Origin: Gammaproteobacteria bacterium
GTDB lineage: Bacteria; Pseudomonadota; Gammaproteobacteria; SZUA-229
Reading direction: 5' to 3'
Length of the DNA stretch: 11,571 bases
Assembly (NCBI GenBank): GCA_013138755.1
Contig: WTCC01000222.1
Span: 1-11,571, forward strand
Shown here: positions 1-7,262 of the stretch, piece by piece
How the letters are laid out: each line of letters opens with the position of its first letter
How positions within the stretch are numbered: position 1 is the stretch's first letter
Program-made: the position numbers and the translations under genes
Notes under the pieces: model-generated
What the model was told of the DNA's origin: nothing
Seen by the model: only the letters and a program-made list of their open reading frames with translations
The model's database searches: none

Positions 1-870
1 TCAGGTGTTGTTTGTGTTCAGGCTGGCGATGCTGAAGATGAGTTCAGTGCCGTTGAAATAAAAACGATCAAACTGTCTGATGGCATCTATATGTTAATGG
101 GCATGGGTGGGAATATCGGTGTCTCATCTGGTGAGGATGGCGTCTTCATGATCGATGATCAGTTCGCCCCACTGACTGTAAGGATTAAAGCAGCGATAGA
201 GAAGATTTCTGATAAACCGATACGTTTCATTATTAATACACATTGGCATTACGATCATACCGGTGGTAATGAAAATCATGGTAACGAAGATGTGGTCATC
301 GTCGCGCATGATAATGTCCGCGAACGTCTCTCGAAAGATGGTTTTATCGAAGCGTTTAACAAAAAGATTCCCGCCTCGCCCAAAGCGGCTTTACCAGTCA
401 TTACGTTCCATGATCGCGTGACTTTTCATCTGAATCAACAAGAGATTCAGGTCATTCATCGCAGCAATGCACATACTGACGGCGATAGCATTGTTATCTT
501 CAAATCGGCGAATGTTATACACACGGGGGATACCTTCTTTAACACAATGTACCCATTTATCGATGGTTCAAGCGGTGGCAGTGTCAAAGGTGTGATTGAT
601 GCGGTAGATTACGTTCTGTCTCTCGCCAATGAAACAACTAAAATCATCCCCGGTCACGGCCCGCTCGCGGATAAAAAATCCCTATTAGAATACCGAGATA
701 TGCTGGTCACAGTTAGTGATCGCATGGAATTGTTGATCTATCAGGGGAAAACATTAGATGAGATCACGGCACTGAAACCGTTTGCTGATTTTGATGATGC
801 CTGGGGGAATGGATTCTTAAGTCCAGAAGCTTTTTTGACAACTTTACACGCTGTCATGTCTAAAGATTGA
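1..870 (+). CDS. MBL-fold metallo-hydrolase, exported, 5' end missing
   Basis: This is the 3' part of a metallo-beta-lactamase-fold hydrolase. The frame is open from base 1, so the true start lies upstream; the ATG at 91 is internal, because it would remove the first strand of the fold (EIKTIKLSDGIYML). Numbering from that internal Met, the zinc signature HWHYDH is at residues 51-56 (H51, H53, D55, H56), followed by H128 in NAHTDGD, D147 in HTGD and H189 in PGHG. These are all the ligands of a two-zinc site. The first visible residues (SGVVCVQAGDAEDE) look like the end of a signal peptide followed by a mature N-terminus, so I infer a periplasmic enzyme. The family covers beta-lactamases, thioesterase-like enzymes and quinoprotein-associated hydrolases. 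The substrate cannot be read from sequence, and a lactamase role is not supported. At least 289 residues are encoded. The next gene is 168 bases away. Confidence 0.88.
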   Translation, partial: SGVVCVQAGDAEDEFSAVEIKTIKLSDGIYMLMGMGGNIGVSSGEDGVFMIDDQFAPLTVRIKAAIEKISDKPIRFIINTHWHYDHTGGNENHGNEDVVIVAHDNVRERLSKDGFIEAFNKKIPASPKAALPVITFHDRVTFHLNQQEIQVIHRSNAHTDGDSIVIFKSANVIHTGDTFFNTMYPFIDGSSGGSVKGVIDAVDYVLSLANETTKIIPGHGPLADKKSLLEYRDMLVTVSDRMELLIYQGKTLDEITALKPFADFDDAWGNGFLSPEAFLTTLHAVMSKD

Positions 871-1038
871 CCACACTGATAGTAAACGTTAGCGCTGCAT
901 GGTGACGGAGTGTCCACATGAGTTATTCCAATAGGAGGTAAAAAAATTCATCATTATTTTTGTTGATAATGTGGAACGTTAGCAACTTTATAGGAGTCAT
1001 AGTTTTAATGCTGTAATCAGATTACGGATAAGAATTAA
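871..1038 (+). promoter_or_regulatory. Leader region of cfa with unused Shine-Dalgarno-like sites
   Basis: The 168 bases between the hydrolase and cfa hold no sizeable gene. A strong Shine-Dalgarno-like AGGAGGT lies at 933-939, but no ATG, GTG or TTG follows at usable distance; only an ATT at 946 does, opening six codons to a TGA at 964-966. A second site, AGGAG at 992-996, precedes a minimal ATG-CTG-TAA at 1008-1016. The cfa start itself has only a weak GGATAAG-like site near 1026-1032. A TTGATA at 963-968 with a poor -10 near 986-992 is a possible but weak promoter. I see no rho-independent terminator here. Regulation through the leader is inference. Confidence 0.35.
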
Positions 1039-2214
1039 ATGGCACTTAACTTAAGGCAAAGTTCGTTAGACACGCATGCGACTGCACCGCCAGGTGTCCT
1101 GCGGGATTTACTGGAACCTGCTGATGTTGTATTCAATGGTGATCGTCCTTGGGATATCACTGTGCACAACAGCGATACTTACCGCTTTACCTTGGCAAAA
1201 GGGACATTAGGTTTTGGTGAGGCCTACATGAGAGGCTATTGGGATAGTAAACAACTCGATGAATGTTTCACCAAACTTCAGCGTGTTGATATCGATTCGA
1301 AGCTGCGCGGCTTGTTTAAAATCCGCCTACTATTCTCCAGTCTGGCTAATCTCGCAGCACATACTCTTATCAATCTTCAGACCAGACAAAAAGCTTTTGA
1401 AGTCGGTGAAAAACATTACGATATCGGTAACGACATCTATCGCAGTATGCTGGATTCACGTATGAATTACAGTTGTGGGTATTGGCAAGATGCCGATTCG
1501 CTGGAACAAGCACAGATTAACAAGCTTGATCTGATCTGTAAAAAACTCAATTTGCAAGCAGGGGACGCCTTGCTGGATATAGGCTGCGGTTGGGGCTCTC
1601 TCGCGCAGTATGCAGCAGAGCAATATGGTGTAAAAGTAACCGGAATAACCATATCAAAAGAACAGCAGAAGTATGCACAACTACGTTGTAAAAACCTCGA
1701 TGTCGATATATTACTCGCTGATTATAGAGAGATACGTGGTCACTATAATAAAATCGCATCGATTGGCATGTTCGAGCATGTAGGTAATAAAAACTACAAA
1801 ACTTTTTTTAATACTGTTAGGGATTTATTGGGTGACGATGGCATCATGTTGCTGCACACTATCGGCGATTATAGTACGCATAATACTACCGATGCGTGGA
1901 TACATGAGTATATCTTTCCCAATGGTCAGCTTCCGTCTGCCAGTCGTATCACTAAAACCATCGAGCCTGATCTGGTCATTCGTGATTGGCATGACTTTGG
2001 TTCAGACTACGACAAAACCATCATGGCCTGGTGGCATAACTTTGATAAAGCATGGCCACAGCTGAGTGCTAAATATAATCAACAATTCTATCGGATGTGG
2101 AAGTATTATCTTCACTCCTGTGCTGGCCTGTTCCGCTCTGGGCAAGGTCAGTTATGGCAGATAGTACTGACAAAACGTGGCGCACTTCCAGATTATATTT
2201 CTTATCGGCCTTAA
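1039..2214 (+). CDS. cfa: Cyclopropane-fatty-acyl-phospholipid synthase
   Basis: Cfa transfers a methylene group from S-adenosylmethionine to the cis double bond of unsaturated acyl chains in membrane phospholipids, usually at the inner leaflet on entry to stationary phase or under acid or solvent stress. The 391 residues match the size of E. coli Cfa (about 380). An N-terminal lipid-binding region (about 1-120) is followed by a class I methyltransferase domain. Visible motifs are the SAM-binding LDIGCGWGS (179-187), C146 in SCGYW, E246 in MFEHVG, H273 in LLHTIG, the FPNGQLPS segment (293-300) and Y324 before the MAWW motif. These correspond to the residues that hold the bicarbonate ion at the active site. 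The start is fixed, since a TAA at 1036-1038 is directly upstream in frame. The ribosome site is weak. All key residues are present, so the enzyme should be active. Confidence 0.96.
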   Translation: MALNLRQSSLDTHATAPPGVLRDLLEPADVVFNGDRPWDITVHNSDTYRFTLAKGTLGFGEAYMRGYWDSKQLDECFTKLQRVDIDSKLRGLFKIRLLFSSLANLAAHTLINLQTRQKAFEVGEKHYDIGNDIYRSMLDSRMNYSCGYWQDADSLEQAQINKLDLICKKLNLQAGDALLDIGCGWGSLAQYAAEQYGVKVTGITISKEQQKYAQLRCKNLDVDILLADYREIRGHYNKIASIGMFEHVGNKNYKTFFNTVRDLLGDDGIMLLHTIGDYSTHNTTDAWIHEYIFPNGQLPSASRITKTIEPDLVIRDWHDFGSDYDKTIMAWWHNFDKAWPQLSAKYNQQFYRMWKYYLHSCAGLFRSGQGQLWQIVLTKRGALPDYISYRP

Positions 2215-2313
2215 CGTTCGATCATCGACAGAGCGTGTCCTCTGGAGATTTGAGATAAAACTTAAAAGAATAATAAGCAGTCAGATTGACTCAAACAAAG
2301 TAATATTACCTTC

Positions 2314-3270
2314 ATGAAGTCAATCGTTTCGATACAAGATCTGTCCAAGACCTATGATTCAGGCTTTCGGGCATTAAAAAGCATTAATCTTGATATAAAG
2401 GATGGCGAAATTTTCGCTCTGCTCGGGCCTAATGGTGCAGGCAAAACCACCTTGATCTCCATCATCTGCGGTATCGTCACGGCGAGCCAGGGAACAGTGA
2501 CGGTTAACGGTTTTGATAACATCACGGCCTATCGTCAAACACGCGAATTAATCGGTCTGGTCCCACAGGAGCTCACCTTAGGTGCGTTCGAGACCGTGTG
2601 GAATACTATCCGTTTTAGTCGTGGACTGTTCGGCAAGAAGAAAGATAATACTTATCTAGAGCAGTTATTAAAAGATCTTTCCCTGTTCGATAAGAAAGAT
2701 AGTGAGTTAAGAGAGTTATCCGGTGGCATGAAACGCCGCGTATTGATTGCCAAGGCGCTATCGCATCAGCCAAAGATTATCTTTCTAGACGAGCCGACGG
2801 CAGGAGTCGACGTCGAACTACGAAAAGACATGTGGAATATCGTGCGACGTTTGCGCGACTCGGGCGTAACCATTATTCTGACTACACATTATATCGAAGA
2901 GGCAGAAGAGATTGCCGATCGTATCGGCATTATCAGTAATGGTGAGTTATTGCTGGTCGAGGACAAACGAACTCTGATGCATAATCTGGGTAAGAAACAG
3001 TTAATCATCGAATTGAAGGAGTCAGTAAGCAGTCTTCAACAGGAGCTGACTGATTATGATCTCGTATTGTCGGAAGAGGGTGATCAGCTGATCTATACCT
3101 ACGATAGTATGAGCGATAACGCCGGTATCACCGACCTGCTGCAGACGATTAAGATGGTTGGTTTAGAGTTAAAAGATTTACACATCAACAAGAGTTCACT
3201 GGAAGATATTTTTGTCGACCTGGTTAAAGAAGATCAGATGCGGACTGAGCGTGTGGAGGTGAAGGTTTGA
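2314..3270 (+). CDS. ABC-2 exporter ATP-binding protein, YadG-like
   Basis: This is the cytoplasmic ATPase subunit of an ABC-2-type exporter. Its 318 residues carry Walker A GPNGAGKT (38-45), Q85 of the Q-loop in LVPQE, the signature LSGGMKRR (135-142), Walker B IIFLDE (155-160) with the D-loop GVD, and the switch histidine H192 in [10 protein letters not shown]. The segments PFETV-like AFETVW (91-96) and [11 protein letters not shown] are characteristic of the YadG branch of the DrrA/CcmA family. A C-terminal tail of roughly 90 residues follows the nucleotide-binding core. An in-frame TGA at 2287 rules out a much longer N-terminus; no clear Shine-Dalgarno precedes the ATG. The permease partner follows with a 4-base overlap. 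The substrate is unknown; E. coli YadGH itself has no established substrate, and lipid-like or drug-like molecules are only guesses. Confidence 0.93.
   Translation: MKSIVSIQDLSKTYDSGFRALKSINLDIKDGEIFALLGPNGAGKTTLISIICGIVTASQGTVTVNGFDNITAYRQTRELIGLVPQELTLGAFETVWNTIRFSRGLFGKKKDNTYLEQLLKDLSLFDKKDSELRELSGGMKRRVLIAKALSHQPKIIFLDEPTAGVDVELRKDMWNIVRRLRDSGVTIILTTHYIEEAEEIADRIGIISNGELLLVEDKRTLMHNLGKKQLIIELKESVSSLQQELTDYDLVLSEEGDQLIYTYDSMSDNAGITDLLQTIKMVGLELKDLHINKSSLEDIFVDLVKEDQMRTERVEVKV
3255..3260 (+). promoter_or_regulatory. Ribosome binding site deciding a TTG start
   Basis: A perfect GGAGGT lies inside the last codons of the ATPase gene, six bases before the TTG at 3267. It sets the permease start at that TTG, giving the overlap TTGA with the ATPase stop at 3268-3270, and indicates translational coupling of the two subunits. 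Confidence 0.8.
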
Positions 3271-4028
3271 ATATTCAAGGCATAAAGGTCATCTATTATC
3301 AAGAGATGTTGCGCGCATGGGAAACTCTGTTTCAGACGTTGGCTTCACCAGTGATTTCAACCTGTCTGTACTTTATCGTTTTTGGTTCTGCTATCGGCTC
3401 ACGAATACAAAGTATCGATGGTGTCTCTTATGGTCTGTTTATTGTGCCCGGGTTAACCATGTTGTCATTGCTTACACAGAGTATCGCCAATGCATCATTT
3501 GGAATCTTCTTTCCAAAATTTACTGGCAGCATCTATGAAATACATTCTGCACCCATCTCATTTTTCGAAATAATCATCGGCTTTGTCGGTGCAGCAGCCA
3601 GTAAATCATTAATAATTGGTATTGTAATACTTATAACCGCAAGCTTTTTTGTCGACCTGCAGATAGCTCATCCCATATGGATGGCTACTTTCCTGATACT
3701 TACCTGTATTTCTTTTAGCTTGTTCGGTTTCATCATTGGCTTGTGGGCGAATGATTTTGAAAAGTTACAGGTTATTCCACTGTTAGTGATAACGCCTCTG
3801 GTTTTTCTCGGCGGTAGTTTCTACTCAATAAACATGCTGCCACCGTTCTGGCAAACAGTGACGCTGTTCAACCCGGTGGTGTACCTTATCAGTGGGTTTC
3901 GCTGGAGTTTCTTCGAGGTCTCTGATGTTAGTGTCGGTGTCAGTCTAGCGGTGATTCTTGGCTTTCTGTTTGTATGTATTGCTATCGTAGGGTGGATGTT
4001 TAAAACAGGTTATCGAGTCAAGCAGTAA
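3267..4028 (+). CDS. ABC-2 exporter permease, YadH-like
   Basis: This is the membrane subunit pairing with the ATPase just upstream. Its 253 residues match YadH (about 256). About six hydrophobic segments are visible, near 25-44, 57-78, 101-128, 138-161, 166-185 and 226-246. The conserved ABC-2 C-terminal stretch [17 protein letters not shown] (180-196), followed by [13 protein letters not shown], is clear. Translation starts at TTG, overlapping the ATPase stop by four bases, with an excellent ribosome site six bases upstream. The next in-frame ATG (codon 14) would cut off the N-terminal amphipathic segment that such permeases carry, so the TTG is preferred. The complex should sit in the inner membrane and export its substrate, which sequence alone does not identify. 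Confidence 0.92.
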   Translation: MNIQGIKVIYYQEMLRAWETLFQTLASPVISTCLYFIVFGSAIGSRIQSIDGVSYGLFIVPGLTMLSLLTQSIANASFGIFFPKFTGSIYEIHSAPISFFEIIIGFVGAAASKSLIIGIVILITASFFVDLQIAHPIWMATFLILTCISFSLFGFIIGLWANDFEKLQVIPLLVITPLVFLGGSFYSINMLPPFWQTVTLFNPVVYLISGFRWSFFEVSDVSVGVSLAVILGFLFVCIAIVGWMFKTGYRVKQ

Positions 4029-4034
4029 AGTTAT

Positions 4035-4054
4035 AAAATTCAGATTGAGTTTTT
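4035..4054 (+). terminator. Weak possible terminator after the ABC genes
   Basis: An AT-rich stem pairs 4035-4042 (AAAATTCA) with 4046-4053 (TGAGTTTT) around a GAT loop. It includes one G-T pair, and the T-run (4050-4054) is mostly part of the stem. It is the only hairpin-plus-T structure I see in the 129-base convergent gap before the RND gene. The low GC of the stem makes it a weak candidate. Confidence 0.25.
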
Positions 4055-4157
4055 CTAGTCGTTATTGTGCTGACCATGATTATTCCACCGTTCGCCATGA
4101 AATAGTTCTATAAGCGTTATTCATATTTACTGGTGTAAAAGTAAGGAGGAGGCGTGT

Positions 4158-7100
4158 TTACACACGGCCCCTATTTTCTGAAGAAAACTTGAGAGCACCA
4201 AAATCTTCCATGATCGCATAAGCTGAAGGCAGTACCATTAAGATCAGCAACGTTGAAGTTAACATGCCAAATACGATACTGGTCACCAGCGGTACCAGAA
4301 TCAGTGCTTGTGTGCTGGTCTCGAATAATAGCGGTGTCATACCTGCTATGGTGGTTATCGATGTTAAGAAAATGGCACGAAAACGATCACGCACAGATTG
4401 TTTTGCGGCATCGTGTAAATTCATGCCTTCGCTGACGTGTTGCTTAACGAACACGACCAATAAGATCGAGTCGTTGACGACGATGCCGGCAAGTGAGACG
4501 AAGCCAATCATGCTGGGCAGGGTAAAGTCGAGTCCCATGATGAGGTGTCCCCAGATAGCGCCGATAAGCGCTAGAGGGATATTCAGCATAACGATTGCTG
4601 GTTCGCGATAGTTACGGAAGATAAGGCTCAGTAATAAAAACACACCCAGTGCACCTAAGGCAAAGCCGCTTATTATCGAAACTTTTGTTTCAGTGCCTTT
4701 TTCAACTTCACCCTTAAGGTTGAAAGTGATCTCCGGATAGCGTTTCCTTAAATCAAGAAGAAAGTTTTTCTCAGTATCTGAGATGATCTCAGAGGTGTTG
4801 GCGATCTCTGCATCGACATCACCATATATAGTGACAGTGCGATAGTGATTGATGCGACCGATGCGGGCAAAGCCACGCTGCTCGACGATGCTGGCAACAC
4901 TGCTTAGTGGAATAGGGTCACCTGTTTTTGAGAATACGGTAAAGTTATCGAAGTCATGCAGTTCATCATTGTATTTGCTGTCGATCTTGGCGATGATCTC
5001 GTAGGCTTCTCGCTGCCGATAGATATCACTGATCTTTATTCCCTGATAGGCCGCACGCAGCTGCGACGAGATGCTGTGCGCATCGACCCCGGCTGCCAGT
5101 GCACCGTGTTTTAACTTTACTGTGTATTCGGGTTTTCCCGGTCGTAGATCATCCAGCAGATTAGAAACACCGTCATAACCGCGTAGCCAGTTTTGTAATT
5201 TCCATGACGCTTGCGAGAGTTCTTGCAGGTTATTTCCGACCAGACGTATTTCTATAGCGCGACCCGCGGGGCCGATCTTCGGTTCTCTGAACTGCACGCT
5301 TACCACGTTGGGCAAGTCGCCACTGTTCTCTCGCCATAGGCTGGTTAGCTCTGCCATTTTAGTGTTACGGATTTCTGTACTTAACAGATCAAGGCCAATG
5401 GTAGCGAGATGAGTTCCGTTTTCTGGTGCGTCGGCATGTTTGCCATAATTCACCTGAATATTTTTAATCAGTGGCTCGGCTTCATTTTCGTTCAGAGTGG
5501 TAACGGTCTTATCCAGCGCCGTTAATATGGTTGCTATCACTCTTTCGGTTTCTGCCAGTGGCGTACCCTGAGGAAGTAGAATACGGGCATCAACGGTATT
5601 GCCTTCAAGGTCTGGAAAAGCCTTGAATTTAACCGTACCAGTCGCTATTAAGCCTATCGAGAAAACCAGCATCGCAATTGCGATGCCGACAGTGATATAG
5701 CGGTAATCGATGGCTGTATCTGCCATACGCCCGACTTTGTCCTGTAAGCGGCTAAACCTCTCTTCAAACTTCTTACGTAATGCAGGGGGTTCTTTATGGT
5801 GTGCATGTTGCAGTGAATGCATGAGGTGGTGTGGCAATACCAGAAACGCTTCGATTAAACTGACGGTTAGTACCGAAAGTAGAACTACCGGTAGCACACC
5901 CAGTATCTGCCCCATGTCACCTTTCATCATCAACAGGCTACCAAATAGGAATGCCGATGTTAAATACGAAGCGATGACACCAGAAAAAACACGTTTGGTA
6001 CCGTCGATGGCAGATTCGACGGGTGATTTCCCTTTTTTATACTCATGCGCGATGCTCTCTGAAAGCACGATGGCATCGTCCATTAAGATACCAATGGCCA
6101 TCAGGAGTGCGATCATTGAAATCATGTTTATGGTGATGCCGAACATCACCATCATCGCCAGGCCGCCGAGAAATGAAATAGGTAATCCCAGCGCAACCCA
6201 GAATGTGTAGCGCCAGTTAAAAAACAGGAACAGTGCAAGCGTTGCAAGTATCAGTCCTTGCCAGGCATTTTTTATCAATAGCCTGAGGCGGTCACTGACG
6301 ATCGATGCTCTATTCTGGGTGATCGTAAGACGTGTGCTCTGTGGCAGCTTTTTGTTTTCTGCCTCAACAAAATCATTCAGCACATTAAACACTTTTAAAG
6401 TATCGTCAGTGGTGTTTTTGCTGATGATCAATAAACCGGCGGGGATACCATTTAATTCGATACGTTCTTCACGTTTTTCAAACTTGTCTTCGATCCTTGC
6501 TATATCGCTCAGTCTTATCTCGCCACCACCAGGTGAACTCAGAAACACCAGGTCAGCTAATTCTTCAGCTGTTTTACGGACGTTATCAAACCGGATCTGA
6601 TATGAAGTCTCTCTGCTCTCAAGCAGACCTGCGGGTAGTTCGAGTGCCTGTGCCGAGATCAGGTTGGCTATGTCCTGTACACTTAATTGATATTTTCGCA
6701 GGTTGTCCGGGTCGATTAATATCTGTAGCTGGTGAGTAGAAAAACCACCTACGGTGACGATGGGTATTTCGGGGATGGCAAGCAGCTTGTCGCGATAGCT
6801 TTCTGTCAGTGCTTTGAGTTCTGATGTTGTCAGGTTTTCAGATGTGATGGCGACATTGGCGACTAGACTGATGCGTCCCAGTTTCTCGATAGTGGCATCT
6901 TCTGTCTCTTCGGGGAAATCGGAGATACCGTCTAATGCCGCTTTGATGTCATCGTAGAAGGCATCGATGTCACCAGCTTCCTGCATCTCCAGGGTAAAAA
7001 TTGCCACGTTGTCCCTGGCATCACATTTTTGTTCATGTAAAAAACTGATGCCATCGGTTGCATCTTCCAGGCGGTTGCAGATACCGTCTTCGACATCAGC

Positions 7101-7262
7101 AGGATTCGCCCCGGGGTAGGCCATGGTAACTTTTATTTTGCTTGGGTCGAGTAGCGGAAAAGATTCTTTATTTAAATTCGTTAACGAAAATAAACCGATA
7201 GCAATAATTGCCATCATTAGAATATTGCCGGCAGTCGGGTGCTCCGTAAAGTAACGAATCAT
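4158..7262 (-). CDS. RND-family efflux permease
   Basis: This is a proton-driven inner-membrane pump of the resistance-nodulation-division family, 1034 residues, the normal length for AcrB relatives. TM1 is at 12-30, a first periplasmic porter loop at about 31-332, TM2-TM6 at about 333-477, TM7 at 521-541, a second periplasmic loop to about 860, and TM8-TM12 at about 861-1011. The proton-relay aspartates D395 and D396 are in GILMDDAIVL in TM4. In TM10 the motif reads GIVVNDSILL (926-935), with N930 and D931 where AcrB has Lys-Asn. Only two cysteines occur, C62 and C80, both in the first periplasmic loop. A histidine-rich cytoplasmic segment follows TM6 (478-489). Its start codon overlaps the stop of the membrane fusion protein by one base, so the two are coupled. 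No outer-membrane factor is encoded here; a TolC-like protein elsewhere is assumed. The substrate is unknown. Confidence 0.95.
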   Translation of the reverse strand: MIRYFTEHPTAGNILMMAIIAIGLFSLTNLNKESFPLLDPSKIKVTMAYPGANPADVEDGICNRLEDATDGISFLHEQKCDARDNVAIFTLEMQEAGDIDAFYDDIKAALDGISDFPEETEDATIEKLGRISLVANVAITSENLTTSELKALTESYRDKLLAIPEIPIVTVGGFSTHQLQILIDPDNLRKYQLSVQDIANLISAQALELPAGLLESRETSYQIRFDNVRKTAEELADLVFLSSPGGGEIRLSDIARIEDKFEKREERIELNGIPAGLLIISKNTTDDTLKVFNVLNDFVEAENKKLPQSTRLTITQNRASIVSDRLRLLIKNAWQGLILATLALFLFFNWRYTFWVALGLPISFLGGLAMMVMFGITINMISMIALLMAIGILMDDAIVLSESIAHEYKKGKSPVESAIDGTKRVFSGVIASYLTSAFLFGSLLMMKGDMGQILGVLPVVLLSVLTVSLIEAFLVLPHHLMHSLQHAHHKEPPALRKKFEERFSRLQDKVGRMADTAIDYRYITVGIAIAMLVFSIGLIATGTVKFKAFPDLEGNTVDARILLPQGTPLAETERVIATILTALDKTVTTLNENEAEPLIKNIQVNYGKHADAPENGTHLATIGLDLLSTEIRNTKMAELTSLWRENSGDLPNVVSVQFREPKIGPAGRAIEIRLVGNNLQELSQASWKLQNWLRGYDGVSNLLDDLRPGKPEYTVKLKHGALAAGVDAHSISSQLRAAYQGIKISDIYRQREAYEIIAKIDSKYNDELHDFDNFTVFSKTGDPIPLSSVASIVEQRGFARIGRINHYRTVTIYGDVDAEIANTSEIISDTEKNFLLDLRKRYPEITFNLKGEVEKGTETKVSIISGFALGALGVFLLLSLIFRNYREPAIVMLNIPLALIGAIWGHLIMGLDFTLPSMIGFVSLAGIVVNDSILLVVFVKQHVSEGMNLHDAAKQSVRDRFRAIFLTSITTIAGMTPLLFETSTQALILVPLVTSIVFGMLTSTLLILMVLPSAYAIMEDFGALKFSSENRGRV

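Noticed and set aside
1..870. Antibiotic-resistance beta-lactamase
   Set aside because: The fold and zinc ligands are shared by many hydrolases; nothing specific to a lactamase subclass was recognised and no resistance context is present.
885..983. Nine-base direct repeat AACGTTAGC at 885-893 and 975-983
   Set aside because: Two short copies 90 bases apart, with the palindromic AACGTT core; too little to call an attachment site, iteron or mobile-element footprint.
2250..2276. Promoter for the ABC genes (TTGAGA and TAATAA)
   Set aside because: Spacing is only 15 bases and the -10 match is poor; not reliable enough to list.
4153..4166. Small hairpin CGTGT-TTAC-ACACG at the 3' end of the RND gene
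   Set aside because: Five-base stem inside the last codons, with no T-run in the direction of transcription; not a terminator.
4264..4611. 115-codon plus-strand open frame opposite the RND gene
   Set aside because: Antisense to conserved TM9-TM12 coding sequence, with no domain and no ribosome site; a shadow frame.
5710..6210. 166-codon plus-strand open frame opposite the RND gene
   Set aside because: It lies antisense within a clearly coding RND permease, has low-complexity Ser/Arg-rich composition and no recognisable domain; it is a shadow of the real frame.
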